A stretch of DNA of 64,000 nucleotides from Lasiodiplodia sp. COLG20 (Eukaryota > Ascomycota > Dothideomycetes > Botryosphaeriales > Botryosphaeriaceae): positions 496,001 to 560,000 of the forward strand of contig VNWV01000005.1 of the NCBI GenBank assembly GCA_009801085.1, read 5' to 3'. Below, one piece after another: positions 48,717-60,558 of the stretch. A model generated the notes under the pieces. It saw nothing but the letters and a program-made list of their open reading frames with translations. It had not been told where the DNA came from and searched no databases. Each line of letters starts with the position of its first letter. Within the stretch, counting starts at the first letter, position 1. The position numbers and the translations under genes are program-made.

Positions 48717-49908
48717 TCACCAAAAGGGCGTAAGCATATCGTTGTACTCTCCCAAGACGCCGTCGGCGCCACCAGTAAACTCGTTGTGGGCATCGTCCAG
48801 CCCGGCGAACAGCTCGGCCAGCTTCAACCCCCGCTGCCGCTCGGCCTCGATCTCGACCCACGTCAGCTCGCCATCCTCGCCGTCCTTGCCGTCACGGGGC
48901 GGGAACGCAGGCAGGACGTACGAGCCGTCCACATCCGCCGAGGAAGCAGCAGCAGATGCGAGAGGCGGAGGAGCGGAAGCGCTGCCGTTGGACTCGAGCG
49001 AGCCCAGCTCGGCGGGGCGGGGGCTGGGCAGCACGCCCGAGTTAAGCAGGGCGCGCTCGGCCGGCACCGTCCAGCGGCCCTTCTTGACGACGTACTTGGC
49101 GATGCTGGTGGCGTAGACGGCGCCCTTGAGCTTCTCGCGGAGCTTGGCGGCGTCCTCGGGCGTCATGCCGTCGTCGATGGCGCCCTTCTTGCCCTTCCGC
49201 CACGGCTGCAGGGTGTACGAGGGCGGCCGAGCGACGCCGGGGCGCACGATGTGCGAGACGAGGTACAGCCACTTGCGGTCCCAGCACAGCAGACGCGTCC
49301 AGATCTCGTAGCGGGCGTACGGCGGGACCTCGCGCTTGAAGTGGCAGGTGATGCCGCCGAGGGCGATGGCGAAGCTGCCCGGTGCATCGGCGCCGAGCTC
49401 CTTGGTCGGCGATTCCTTGTGTTTGGTGGGGTCGTGGCGCTGGCGGATGCCCTGGCGGAGGAGGGCGCTGACGAGGTGCATGCGCGAGACGTCGAGGTCG
49501 GAGAAGTAGGTCGAGTTGGACTTGTGCAGGTTGTAGTCGCACTCGACGAGCGGCGAGCGTGTCGACGTGATGATGGGCTGGAAGAGGGCGCGCGGCGGCA
49601 GAGGCGTCGGCTGCAGGTAGAGGTGGTAGAGGAGGGCGCGGAAGAGGCGGATCTGGAGGAGCTGGTGAGTATCGGGTGCTTCTGGCGGACTGCGGAGGGG
49701 GATTTCTTACGTGCCACATAAATGGTAGGTTTTTGAAGTTGACGGCAGCCAGGATCAGGGCAATCAGCCTCCAGGCGCCGCCCGGTGCGTTGATTCCCAG
49801 GACGCGCGAAAGAAACGCACGCAGAGTCGTAGACGAGGCCATGGCTGCGAGAGATGCGCCGGCTCCTGCAATGGCAGCAATGATGGGCAGCTTCGCTGAA
49901 GCTGACAT
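48717..49908 (-). CDS. THEM6-like thioesterase-superfamily protein
   Basis: Member of the hot-dog (4HBT_2-like) fungal family related to animal THEM6; acyl-thioester hydrolysis is inferred from the fold, not shown. Exons are 49908-49711 and 49661-48717, giving 380 residues. The N-terminus carries hydrophobic segments (KLPIIAAIAGAGASLAAMA, RLIALILAAVNF), suggesting a membrane anchor. The family core follows: FQPIITSTRSPLVECDYNLH, KSNSTYFSDLDVSRMHLVSA, FAIALGGITCHFKREVPPYA, RYEIWTRLLCWDRKWLYLVS. The Asp in YFSDLDVSR is the conserved acidic position. Next come AIAKYVVKKGRWTVPAERAL-type sequence and a low-complexity Ala/Ser linker before an acidic C-terminal segment. The splice joins LPFMWH to LLQIRLFRALLYHL. 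Confidence 0.85.
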
Positions 49909-51097
49909 GGCGGGTGGGAAGCGTCGCTATAATAAGAATGTCGACTGGGGCCGGATTGACTCGCTTCCTTGTGACCTTAGGGAGCCATTACGGTAGGAGA
50001 TGGACGTGGTTGCGCGTGTTGGCACACATGGGCGTGTTGAGCCGAGGCCCAAGGCACCAGGGCGAAAATCCTCCGGCCATCGGGGAATTCACAGGTCGGA
50101 CATGGTCAAGAAAAAGAAAGCGCGCCTCGGGCAGGAGCCGTCGAGTCAAGCGTTTTGTCCAAGAGGCGAAGAATGTTGTTGCAGCCGTCAAGCTTCGCCG
50201 CGCGACCAGACCCCGCGTCTTGCCACGGCTCCGTCCGCTCTACGCGAATGCCCCATGCAGCTCCCTGGTCACCAAATTTATCGACGCGTCGTTGACGCCA
50301 AATCCCCTCGTCATTGCTCTTCGGCCATGGCCGCCGTTTGTCGTATCAATCGGTCAGGACTCTCGATTCTCAGTGGACCGGGCCATCCTTCTTGTTGGTA
50401 TCAAGAAGGCCCTTGCGTTCGTCCCCCGCTCACACCCCAGCTTATCTAGCTGCTTTTGCATGAGCGACTTCTCGAACGCCCATCTGGCTGCATCTCATGA
50501 ATGCGATCCATCAATAGCAAGCAACGGAAGATTCCTGGCAGGCACGCTGTTCTCTTCTCTGGGCTTCGTCTGTCTCCCGCTCCCAAGCTTCCACACCACT
50601 GTCGAATGCGGCAGGTGGCAGATAAGTCCAGGCGCCCGCCAAGCTCTTCTTCTATCTCCTGCATCTTGGCCTTCCTTGGCTTCCTCCATTCCTCTATCAG
50701 TCCGCTCTATCACGCAACCGAACTCGCAGCCCCTCCTCAGCCCATTCCCGCTCCTTCTTGGCGTTTATCGGCTCTCTTCACCCCCGTTGGCTCCTCCAGA
50801 CAAATCTCCTACCCAATGAAGCCAGAATGCCGTTTCGTGGATTATTCTCCCGCCGGATGAGGCTTGCCTAGGCAGTGCTGCCGCCGCCTATCCACACAAT
50901 CCGGGTTCTCGGATGCATGTCACATCAATCTATCCAAATCGTGCTTTAGCCAGGGGAAACACGGGCCGCTGGTAACAAGAGTCAGTGTCCATGTATAAAA
51001 GCCGCGTGTGTTGGTCCACAGTTGTTTGCTGCTGTCGTGTGCGTGGGACCGTCAATTGCCTTCTCTCCCTCATTCCTCCACTCGTTGTCTTCACAAG
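49909..51097. other. Divergent region upstream of thioesterase-like and aminopeptidase genes
   Basis: 1.2 kb promoter region for both genes. ORF 49914-50819 (plus, 301 codons) has Arg/Pro/Ser-rich chance composition and no domain. A TATA box for the aminopeptidase is listed separately. Confidence 0.5.
50994..51000 (+). promoter_or_regulatory. TATA box of the M28 aminopeptidase gene
   Basis: TATAAAA about 100 bases upstream of the ATG at 51098, followed by a C/T-rich leader. Spacing and leader composition fit a strongly expressed fungal secreted-enzyme gene. Confidence 0.6.
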
Positions 51098-52965
51098 ATG
51101 CGGTCCGCTTTCCGTTCTGCTGCCGCTGTCGGCGCGTTGGCACACATCGCCGTCGCTGCCCCCAACCCGTATACATGGAAGCCAGCGCCCAAGCCTCGCG
51201 ACGTCTGGCGCCCGGCCGTGAACTCTGTGCGTACCTCTCTAAAGAAAAGATATCCAATTCGTCCCCGGTTCTCTAACATGCAACTCTCATAGGACGAGCT
51301 CCAAGCCGCCATCACGGGCGACGCACTGTTCGCACATGAGGAGCAGCTGCAGAACTTCGCCTATGCCTACCCGGAGCGTAACCGCATCATGGGCGGACAG
51401 GCCCACAACGACACGGTGACGTACATCTACGAGACGCTCACGGCGCTGGGCGACTACTACGATGTGACGCTGCAGCCGTGGTCGTCGGTCGTGCAGGTCA
51501 GCGGCGAGGCCTCCCTCGCCATTGACGGCACCAACATCACCGAGGCCTCCCTGATGGAGTACTCGGCCAGTGGTGACGTCTCGGCGCCCCTCGTGCCCGT
51601 TTCGAACTTCGGTTGTGATCAGGTGTGTATTGATCCTTGCCCTACTTCCACTTTTCTTTCATCTGGTTGGAACGGAGGGAGATTTAAGAAAGTGAACATT
51701 CAAAAAGAAAGTAAAGTAAAAGGCTAACATTCCCACCCAAAAGTCTGATTACCCCTCCGAAGTCTCGGGCAACGTCGCTCTCATCTCTCGCGGCACCTGC
51801 GAGTTCGGCCTGAAGTCCGTCTACGCAGGCCTCGCCGGTGCCGTCGGCGCCGTCATCTATAACAACATCGAGGGCAACCTGTCCGGCACGCTGGGCACGC
51901 CGCGCGAAGAGGGCCCCTACGTGCCCACCGTCGGCATCTCCAACGCCCTCGGTCTCGAGCTCGTTGATGAGATCACGGGCGGCGCCTCGCCCGTTGCCGA
52001 CCTCTACGTTGCCACCGTTATTGAGAACGCTACGACGTAAGTAAAAGTCCCCTGACATTCCCCTGAAGAGAGCAAAACAGCCCTCAATACCGTACGAACA
52101 GACGGGATGTAAAGCAAAGAAGAACAAATGCTGAACCCCCACCCACAGCTTCAACGTCCTCGCCCAAACCAAAGGCGGCGACCAAAACAACACGCTCATC
52201 CTCTCGGGCCACTCCGACTCCGTCGCCGCCGGGCCCGGCATCAACGACGACGGCAGCGGCAGCACGGGCATCCTCGAAGTCGCCATCCAGCTCTCCAACT
52301 ACACCACCACCAACTCGGTCCGCTTCGCGTGGTGGTCGGGCGAGGAAGAAGGCCTGCTGGGCTCGACCTACTACGTCGAAACCCTGCCCGAAGCCGAGCT
52401 CGCCAAGCTGCGCCTGATGCTCGACTTCGACATGATCGCCTCGCCCAACTACATCTACGCCGTCTACGACGGCGACGGCTCGTCGTACAACATCTCGGGC
52501 CCCGCCGGCTCCGCCGAGGCCGAGGCCCTGTTCGTCGACTACTACGCGTCCCGCGGCGTCAACAGCACCGCCGCCGAGTTCGACGGCCGCTCCGACTACG
52601 GTCCGTTCTTGGACGCGGGCGTGGCGTGCGGCGGCGTCTTCACGGGCGCCGAGGGCATCAAGACGGAGGAGGAGGCGGTGCTGTTCGGCGGCGAGGCTGG
52701 TGTGGCGTACGACGTCAACTACCACGGCGCCGGCGACACGACGGATAACCTCGACATGGAGGCTTTCGTGCTCAACACCCAGGCCATCGCGCACGCCGTC
52801 GCCACGTACGCTACCAGCTTCGACAGCTTGAACCAGGCCGCTGCCGTCGCCCGCAGGGGCGTGCAGTGGCGGAAGCCGGTGCTGGAGGGCAAGGAGGCCC
52901 CCAGGGTGGCGAGGAGCAAGAGGAATGCGTTCAAGAGCAAGAAGACCGGGAAGATGTTTGGTTGA
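51098..52965 (+). CDS. Secreted M28 zinc aminopeptidase with PA domain (aminopeptidase Y/Lap2 type)
   Basis: Releases N-terminal residues from peptides, secreted or vacuolar. Exons are 51098-51226, 51293-51622, 51744-52036 and 52149-52965, giving 522 residues. A signal peptide (about 1-20, FRSAAAVGALAHIAVA) is followed by a propeptide (NPYTWKPAPKPRDVW). The inserted PA domain runs about 120-260 (ISRGTCEFGLKSVYAGLAGA, GAVIYNNIEGNLSGTLG). The catalytic domain shows the two-zinc ligands in order: His in LSGHSDSV, Asp in INDDGSGS, the Glu pair in WWSGEEEGLLG, Asp in LDFDMIASPN and His in VNYHGAGDT. The cysteines usually found around the last His (family: CYH..CD) are absent. The last about 35 residues are strongly basic (ARSKRNAFKSKKTGKMFG), unusual for this family. 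Several N-glycosylation sites are present. Confidence 0.92.
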
Positions 52966-53750
52966 AAAGCAAAATGATGGGTCTAAATCTTGTTTGGTAG
53001 TGTAGGTCGTAGGGTTCATCAAAATATTAGGAAGTGAGCACTTGCGTAAGAAGCTTCTGCGAATTGCCTTGTCTGATGTCTTGTTCTAATTCGTTCTCAA
53101 CACTCTGACTGACTGCCTAGGGAACCTTACAAATGTCTTAACAAAATATGGAGCCTGAGCACGTTGTGCGTTGACAAAAGACCACTCTCATATCCGCTAT
53201 TCGGATTGCGCATCGCCGCAGACTTCAGCCAAGCAGTCTGAAGAGACCAATAATCATCGCTTATACGGTAGTACTGGCCTTTGCAGAGCTTTATACATAC
53301 GAATTGACAGTAGTGGATGAGCTGTGGCATGGGGTATCAAAACGTGCGGATGCAGCTCGACTGATTGATGCAGCTCGACTGATTGCGAAAAATTCGCCGA
53401 TAGCTTCGTCCAGCAGAACAAGAGCTGGATGCCACGGAGAACAGCTTGGGTTCGTACCAGGCAGCAAGCCGATCCGGGATGGCTTGCAACGCGAGCAGCG
53501 CAGGGAAGCGGACTGAGCGCTGTGCCTGTACTGAAAATTTTCCGTCGCACTGCAGGAGCTTGCTGACTGCATCTCAAGCTCTGGTATTTGGCTTTGCCGT
53601 ATTCAGCCTCGCACAGCGTTCAAGAGCAGCAAGGCCGCAGCCCGCGCTGGAAACAGACGTGTTTGCTCCACCTACCATACTCGATGGAGCAAGACCGGCA
53701 GGAACCTCGAAGGTGTGTGCCAAAGCTCTCGGTGTGCGGGCAGCGGCGGC
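52966..53750. other. Convergent 3' flanks of aminopeptidase and RNase H2 genes
   Basis: 785 bases; contains a short direct repeat GCAGCTCGACTGATT at about 53351-53383. No gene recognised. Confidence 0.55.
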
Positions 53751-54816
53751 TCAAAAGACCTCCTCAGTAACGCGCCTGCCGAACCAATTGGACAGCTCGT
53801 CGCCGCCCTGGTGGTCGTCGCCCTGCAAGCCGGAAAAGTACGACGAGATGTTGGCGCCCTCGTCGTCGTCCTCGACCGGCCAGTCGATCTTGACCCCGTT
53901 GCTCTTCTTGTCCTCCAGCATGTCCTTAGCCGTGCCCCAGCTGAAGCGGCACTCGGCGCCCCAGCCGAAGACGGGGTCCATGTTGCGCTTCAACCACCCC
54001 GAGCACCTCGCGTCCGACGGGTACCCAGAGCCCCAGCCGCCGGCGGAGGCGGGCGTTTCGCTGGCGTCCGAAGCGTACGACTCGTAGCAGACGTCCAAGG
54101 CGGCGTCTCGCGTGACCTTGGCGCAGACGGAGGCGGCCGAGACGCAGGGGTAGAGCGAGTCGGCCTTTTTCGCGACGGTGATCTGGACGGTGGGGAAGAT
54201 GCGCTCGAGCTTCTTCTGGTAGGTGGCGGGCTGGCCGATGGTGTCGATGTAGATCTCCTTGACGTTGACGCCCATGGCGAAGACGCGCTGGATCAGCTCG
54301 ACCGTCGCGTCCATGGCTTGCGCGTTGAGGTTGTACGTGCCGCCCGCCTTGAGCATGCCGGCCGAGATGTCGCGCGCCGACATGACCTTGGTCGCCCAGC
54401 CGCAGCGCTGGTACAGGTCCGTGTCCGCCGTGCACAGCGTCTCCATCAGCGACGAGCGCACCGCCGGCTGGAGTACCTTGGAGTCGTCGAAGTGGTGCGT
54501 CTCGGCTAGCAGAGAGCGGTGCTCGGAGAGCGGTAGGTAGAGCAGCGCGTATACCATGGGTCCTGCGAATGTTAGAGACGACTTTGAGGGATTCTTGAGG
54601 CTAGAGCTTACCGAGAACGGGCCCTCTTCCGGCTTCATCGACGCCGAGCACGCACTCAGTGGTCATGTCATTGGCGATAACCTCTGGAATGGGAGAGTAG
54701 TGAGCGTAGGAAGCGCCCTTCAGGATTTGCTCGGTATTGATCGAAGGTGCGCGGAAGACATCATCGGCAGGAGTCTCTTGCGCAACATCCTGCACGTCGA
54801 CCATAGGCTCGTCCAT
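53751..54816 (-). CDS. RNH201: Ribonuclease H2 catalytic subunit A
   Basis: Removes RNA in RNA-DNA hybrids and single ribonucleotides from genomic DNA; the catalytic chain of the heterotrimeric RNase H2. Exons are 54816-54612 and 54562-53751, giving 338 residues. The type 2 RNase H signature is [22 protein letters not shown] (catalytic Asp and Glu in DEAGRG), with the Gly of VLG split by the intron. Further conserved segments are HHFDDSKVLQPAVRSSLMET (family DSKxL), SARDISAGMLKAGGTYNLNA, VKEIYIDTIGQPATYQKKLE (third acidic residue in IDT) and TVAKKADSLYPCVSAASVCA (family KAD..YP...AAS..AK). The C-terminal KRNMDPVFGWGAECRFSWGT is typical of eukaryotic RNASEH2A. It diverges from the small secreted-protein gene at 55483. 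Confidence 0.95.
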
Positions 54817-55482
54817 TGTTTCCCGCGGTGCAATTGAACGTAGTGTTGTTGATTGGGTAGTTGCTGTGAAGGTTGAGGCCGGAGCGCGTCTGGGAGACGC
54901 GACGGAACGCGAGTGCAAGGATCGCGTGCACCAGCCACACTGCACCGCCTCGCCACCACCATTTCCCTAGTACAGAACGCAGCCCTGACCTCACCGTAGC
55001 GCCATGCCGCCAGCTGGCATTAGACTTATCCATCAGCGCACATTTAAACTCAACAGACCGTGAGCAGACTGATGATTGGCACGTTGCAGTCCGTCCGTCT
55101 ACCATCACCCTAGCCCGTCAGCCCCCACCCCAAGCTTTCCGCCAATTGCCTCCAGTCGCACAGCCAGAAAAGCTTGCTTAGCCATGCCCGCCAAGCACGC
55201 TCTGCCCGGGAAATCGAGACTAATCCAGCAAGTGAAGCTCACTGGCTCGAGATCCTTTCGTACGTCGTGGCAGCACAGCCCCCGCGTCATACTTCTTCAC
55301 CGACCTTGCTTTTCCCCCTTCTGCCTGCTCTCCGAACTGCTATAAAGACCTCTCTGCTGCTGTGCTCGCTATATGTTAGAAGACAAAAAAGAAAAAAACA
55401 AACACCGCATTTAATATAACCACAACCATATCCCTCAACCTACCTCTATCTCCGTGCAACCGGGAACTCAAAACCACCAATC
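54817..55482. other. Divergent promoter of RNH201 and small secreted-protein gene
   Basis: About 670 bases. C-rich in the middle, with A-rich runs (about 55384-55400) shortly before the plus-strand ATG. No domain in its short frames. Confidence 0.5.
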
Positions 55483-55779
55483 ATGTCCTCCTCCTCCACC
55501 ACCCGCACGACATTCCTCACCACCCTTCTCGCCCTCTTCTTCATCAGCCAAATAGTGCTGCAACTCGTCGCCGCCGACCCCGTCCCCGTCCCCGCTCCCG
55601 AAGCCGCTCCCGCTCCCGCGCCTGAGCCCGAACCGAAGAAAGGTGGCAGTGCTGGTGCTGCCGCCGCGGGCAATCGTAGTGCCGGCACCTCCATCATGTC
55701 TCCGGAAGATGGCGCCATGGTGATGATGACGGCGGTCGGGACGAGCGTCTTTACGTTCCTTGTGTCTCAGCTTCTCTGA
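55483..55779 (+). CDS. Small Ala/Pro-rich secreted or anchored protein
   Basis: Single-exon frame of 98 residues; function unknown. A clear signal peptide covers about 1-31 (FLTTLLALFFISQIVLQLVAA). An Ala/Pro/Glu repeat stretch follows (DPVPVPAPEAAPAPAPEPEP), then a Gly/Ala/Ser part with one N-glycosylation site (NRS), and a hydrophobic C-terminus (MVMMTAVGTSVFTFLVSQLL) with no charged tail. This layout fits either a GPI-anchored wall protein, with cleavage near the NRSAG residues, or a tail-anchored peptide. The ATG context (AATCATGTCC) and A-rich leader are good. Low complexity means homology cannot prove it; the signal-plus-anchor layout is the evidence. Confidence 0.65.
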   Translation: MSSSSTTRTTFLTTLLALFFISQIVLQLVAADPVPVPAPEAAPAPAPEPEPKKGGSAGAAAAGNRSAGTSIMSPEDGAMVMMTAVGTSVFTFLVSQLL

Positions 55780-56398
55780 AGAGAGGAAAGTACGTACGGG
55801 GGAATGAAGGAGCAGCGGTGCAGAAGTCAGACGACTGGCGAGTAGCGAGAGCAAAAGGGGGTGGGTGGTTTTTGGGAGTTGGAAAGTAGCTTATGAGAAC
55901 ATGATCTGAACGGCCTGTAATTTGGAATATACCCTACGAGTCTCGATATGCATTTGCGGACGAGTAGATAAGAATTAGGTGGAGGGTGTGGGTAGTTTCT
56001 TCTTCAAACATCGAGAGCGGTTATCCTGGTTTTATTTTGCACATGTCGAGAATGATGTCGACGAGTATAAACTTTCTCTGGTTAAATCAGAAGATTGATT
56101 TCATGTCCTTTATTACCACATGCGCTCTAAAATGCTGAGGTAGTAAACCCGTTCAGCCGCTTCCCAACTCCCTGCACCTCTGCAACCAATCAAAAAACCT
56201 ATACTGATCCCAAGTGTATACACAAGAATCGAATGTCCCCCAAAAAACCCCATTCCTCATCATTCAAAGTAATGCAATCATCCCAACCGCACTAACCGCG
56301 ACCCCCACCCCCGCGACCCAAAACCCGCCCCTACCGACCATGACCGCAGCAGCCGAGCGCGACGACGTCCCGTCCATCACCGCACTCCTCACTAACCT
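55780..56398. other. Convergent 3' flanks
   Basis: About 620 bases between the small secreted-protein gene and the arylsulfotransferase-like gene. Short frame 56214-56411 has no support. Confidence 0.55.
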
Positions 56399-58228
56399 TC
56401 AAGACGAGTAAGAAGTCGCCTCCGGGCAGCCGACGTCGCTGCACAGGTCCGCGTACGCCTGGTTAGGCACGAACGTCTTGAGTGGCGAGCTGCGGCTCAG
56501 CACGTTGCCGCCGGCGTCGAGCGCCTCGACCGAGATGAACTGGCTGAAGCCCTGCGCGCTGAAGCCCGTCTCGAAGCCCTGCTTCTCCGCGGTGCCGAGT
56601 TCCTGCGTGACCGCATCAGCGGCGTCGCCGCCGTAGAACTTCCAGCTGGCGGCCTCGGTCGCGCCGTTCCACGACACGTAGACAGCGGTCGTAGCGGCGT
56701 CGGTGGCGTTGCGGGCGAAAGCGTAGACGGCCGGCTCGGTCTTCGGCGTCGAGGTCCAGTTGAAGGTCCAGGCGCGGTAGTTCATGACCGGGTACGCGCC
56801 CCAGGTGGCGTAGAGAAGGGGCGTGCCGTCGGCGGCGTGTTCAGAGAGTGCGTCGATGCTGCCCCAGCCGTTGAAGAAGTTGCCGTTGGCCAGCAGCTGC
56901 GTGTTGCCCTGCGACGACGACAGGATGCCTCCGGCCGCCGCGGGCGCCGTTATGCGCGAGAGCATGGTCGCCTTGTTGGTGGTGTGGTCGAGCGCAACGA
57001 CCATGGCAGAGGATTCGGGCGACGTCTGGTTGAAGCCGTTGGACGCGTTGTCGTAGAACGAGAGGACCGTGTGCGTCGAGTTCTCCGACACGAAGCGTGC
57101 GTCGTGCTGGTACGAGAAGTTGAAGTTGGTGCAGTCGAAGTCGGTGTACTGGCCGCCGGCGCTGAGCGTCCAGATGATGCTGCCATCCGTGGAGTTGAGG
57201 TTGTAGATCGAGGACACGCTGCGGGCCGAGATCAGGTAAGTGTCCGAGTACGAAGACTTGTCGACCGAGTTGATGTGGCTGTTGGATGTTGAGTTAGCAT
57301 GAATTTCGAATTTGCTTCCTCACGGTAAATACGTACAACCAGTCCCAGGGCGAGCTCGTCGAGAGACCCGTGCCAGAAGTGTCCGAAGCATTCGGCAGTA
57401 CGTACGAGGCGGCCAGCGGCACATGGTCAATGGCACGCCATTCGAACAGCACGTTGCCAGTGTCGACCTCGACTTCCTGGAAAACGCCGTCCTGGAGGTA
57501 TCCGACGCCGGTAGTGATGCCGTAGTCGACCAAATCGTACGGAATCGTCATGTACGCAGTGACCAGCGCAGACTTGCCGTCGTCAATCATGTTGAATTCG
57601 TGCATATCGACCGACGGAACGCCGCTGCCGCCGACCTCGATGGACTTGACGATCGTGTAGGACTTGTCGAGGATCAGGCCGTGGCCGCGGGCGTAACCCT
57701 TCATCTGGTTGCCCTGCATGAAACACAGGTGGTCCTCGCCCTTGTACGTGCAGACCTGGACGTCGTGCGAGGTCTCGGGGCCGGCGAAGCCAAATCCGGA
57801 CCAAACAAGGTTCTGTTCGCGATCTTAGCATGCAGCCCCGGATTGCGTGCTCGGGAGATCGTCAGGCACTGACGCAAGACTTATCGTATATGTAAGGACC
57901 GGACTGCGTGGCGCCGTATGGCGCAATGAAGATATAACCTTAACAATTAACTTTAGCATGAGTCGATCATTGTGGGGAGGCGCCTGCCATCTCACCTGGC
58001 GCAACGCTATCTTCCTGGATTGAGCAGTCGAGAGCCGGAGGCGTCAAGTCCGGGCGCTGTGCCGAACGTTAGCATCAGCCCTCAAGCCATTTGGCAAAGA
58101 CGACGCACCGAATAGAAAGTCGAAAGTGGTTCGGTGGTGTTGTCCTGTGCGGCGGCCAAAGTGAAAAAGGAAAAGGCCAGGGCGGCGAGAGCGTCGCGGG
58201 CCCTGGGCGCGGCGGTAGAAGCGAGCAT
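56399..58228 (-). CDS. Secreted arylsulfotransferase-like (ASST family) protein
   Basis: Fungal member of the arylsulfotransferase-like beta-propeller family (Arylsulfotran_2 type); the substrate is unknown and activity is not shown for most fungal members. Exons are 58228-58109, 58056-57996, 57938-57874, 57812-57337 and 57278-56399, giving 533 residues. A signal peptide runs to AAAQ (about residue 28). Family segments: GYIFIAPYGATQSGPYIYD, NLVWSGFGFAGPETSHDVQV, YKGEDHLCFMQGNQMKGYAR, VDMHEFNMIDDGKSALVTAY, FEWRAIDHVPLAASYV, WDWFHINSVDK (split by an intron), YLISARSVSSIYNLNSTDGS and NFSYQHDARFVSEN. The third intron is the least sure: I use donor GTCAGT at 57873, which joins YIYDKSC to NLVWSG. 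Many N-glycosylation sites. Confidence 0.88.
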
Positions 58229-60558
58229 GGCTCAAGAAACAAGACTACTGGATGAAGAGAGAATCACGACAAAGAGCGACGGTATGGCGACAGAGACCAA
58301 AAAGAGCGAATACAGAGTAGTGGCGAGCCTGGGCGTATCCGCTGTTTTAACGAGCAGGAGCAGAAATAAGGATCCGCGGCGGCAGGCATCAAAGTAGATA
58401 AACATATGAAGAAAGCCCGCAAGCCGGACCAGCAAGGCAGGCAGGCAGGCGCACACATCATTGCCCGTTGGACGAAACGCCGATGGTGCTCGGATCCGCC
58501 ATCGGCAGCGCCTGTCTGTAATCACGGCACGATTGACAGGCGCACAGGTATTCTTCACGCCGCATCGGGAAGGCGATGACGCCGAGCCACCCATTCAGGC
58601 GGATATGGCGGACGGGGCTGACGGCAAAGGATCTGCTTCGCTGCGCTTGATTGCGCGTTATCGCTGTCATTGTGGCAGCAGTCATGATGGGGAGACCTTG
58701 CTATTGGCGGTGGCACTTTTGTTAGGCTCTCCGATTGAGGGCTGTACCATGCGGATGCCGGCCAGGGGTTTGATCCCGGTTGCGGGTAAAGTGCGTCGAT
58801 TCATGAGCAGACAAGGCAGGTCGGGCGTGCGTTTCGAAACTACGTCGGCCTTAAGATCGTCATGGTCGGACTACCGTTTCGGCATAAAGTGACACGCGGC
58901 CGATTTACCGGCAGGGAAGGCAGAGGGGGAAAACCACTTAACGTTGCTTGTTTCATGTCTCAGAGCATCTTATTTTCTCGTTCGCCCTCGCCATCTTGAT
59001 CTGCTCGATTGTCACCGCCGTCAGCGTCTCTGCCAAGGCCTCATTCGCCGTGTTCCGCTCAGCCGCAGGCGTCAGCCTCATCCTACCAAGGCCATAACGG
59101 TGCAAAGTGGCCGATTCCCGATGGATGGCACACGCAATCGCCGCCGTTTACCGCAGTTGCTGCCCCAGAACGCATCATCTTCAGCCCAAGTTGGGGAAGC
59201 CGAAACGGATGTGGCGAGCCGGGCCGTGGCAATTAACGTGAGGTCATGCCCCCAAGCATCAGATAGAATATTGCCGCCGGCATTCGCGGAGCGGGGGAGC
59301 GGACACGATTGATGTTAGCTGCCGTCGCCGTTGAAAAGTGCGGCTATGGCTGTTGACGTTGTCTTGGCCGTCGTTCGCTAGCTCGGAGCTAATCGGAGTT
59401 TGAGAACGAGCCGCGCCTTGCACGTGTAGGTATCACGACGCTTCCATTGAGGTATCTTCGTCTGCTTGTGCAGGCTTTTTACCCGCAATCCGATCAATTG
59501 GAACCCACCCCTGCTGGTACCAGGATGGCAGTGACAGATGACGGCAGCCTGGCTTACCCCTCCTCATCTCTTCGCGGGGTGTGGATCTGCCCTGTGCGAT
59601 GGAGGGGAGACCACTTAGGTGCTCCCGTGACGCACGAAGCAAGCAAACCTGGAGCTTACCGCTTGTGATCTGCCAGGTGCTGACCCCCGACGACACAGCT
59701 GCAGACGCCGCCGAGGTTCGGGTCAGCTCCTGGCAGACGGCGGCAGCAGAAAGGGGTCTTCGTGACAGGCAGGACAGGTGCTGGTCCGCCGCGCTGCCAC
59801 CTCTCAATCGACAGGTGCCGCCGTACCAGTACCCGTGGTCGAGTTGGTGCCAAGCACTCTGTCGACGATCGACGCGAGCCATCGCTGGGATCCGTCTTCT
59901 TCTTTTGGGTCGGAGAACAGCCGACGGACCGAAGCGAGGGGAGTCATGCGGTGCTGGACAAGAGGGTGGTGGAAGGACAGCGAAGCCGCGATCACCGCTA
60001 AAGCCCGCCAGCGACCCACGTGTTGCGCCAACATGGTGCATTTCTCGTCATCGCTGTTAGCTCGCGTGCACGCACACATATAAAAGCCATCGGCTGCCCA
60101 CGTTGATCTGTTCTTTTGCTTACTACCGTCGTTCGCAACTGCTTCTTTTTGTGACTAGGAAATATGACGCCTAGTTCCCCATGCTCGCTGCTATTCCGCG
60201 CAAGATGAGTGTCTCCAGACCTCCAACTCAGAACCTGCACCCGCAGGCGCTCTTCTCGAAAAGTAATCCTTTTTTCCCCTACCATCGTTTTTTGTCCGTG
60301 TCCCGGAGTTCCAATCTGTCCCTGGATCGTTGATCCACCGTCGCAGCAATGATGATTAAAAGGAAAAAGAAGAACTCGCTCATGCTGCATGCAAGGAGCT
60401 GACGATCCATGGCTGCAAGATCTTACAAGAAAGAGAAGGAAAGGGTCGTAATCATGAATGCAGCTCCACTTCGCCAAACGAAGCTCACCGCCGTCGAATC
60501 CAACTACAAGCCACCCTCTTCTCGGCAGCCAGCCTCAAACTTCAAGGACATGACTGGC
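58229..60558. other. 2.3 kb spacer between ASST-like gene and GIS2
   Basis: Holds the ASST-like promoter on the left and the GIS2 3' flank on the right. A GGCA repeat (about 58434-58450) is visible. A TATAAAAG at about 60079-60086 is followed only by short frames. ORFs 58461-58892, 59433-60041 and 59998-60477 overlap others and show no domain. Confidence 0.45.

Noticed and set aside
49914..50819. 301-codon plus-strand frame upstream of the aminopeptidase
   Set aside because: Starts inside the antisense of the thioesterase-like gene, has chance-like Arg/Ser/Pro composition and overlaps other open frames.
60079..60210. TATA-like sequence followed by ATG codons, suggesting a plus-strand gene
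   Set aside because: The downstream frames stop quickly and show no domain; no good intron rescues them.
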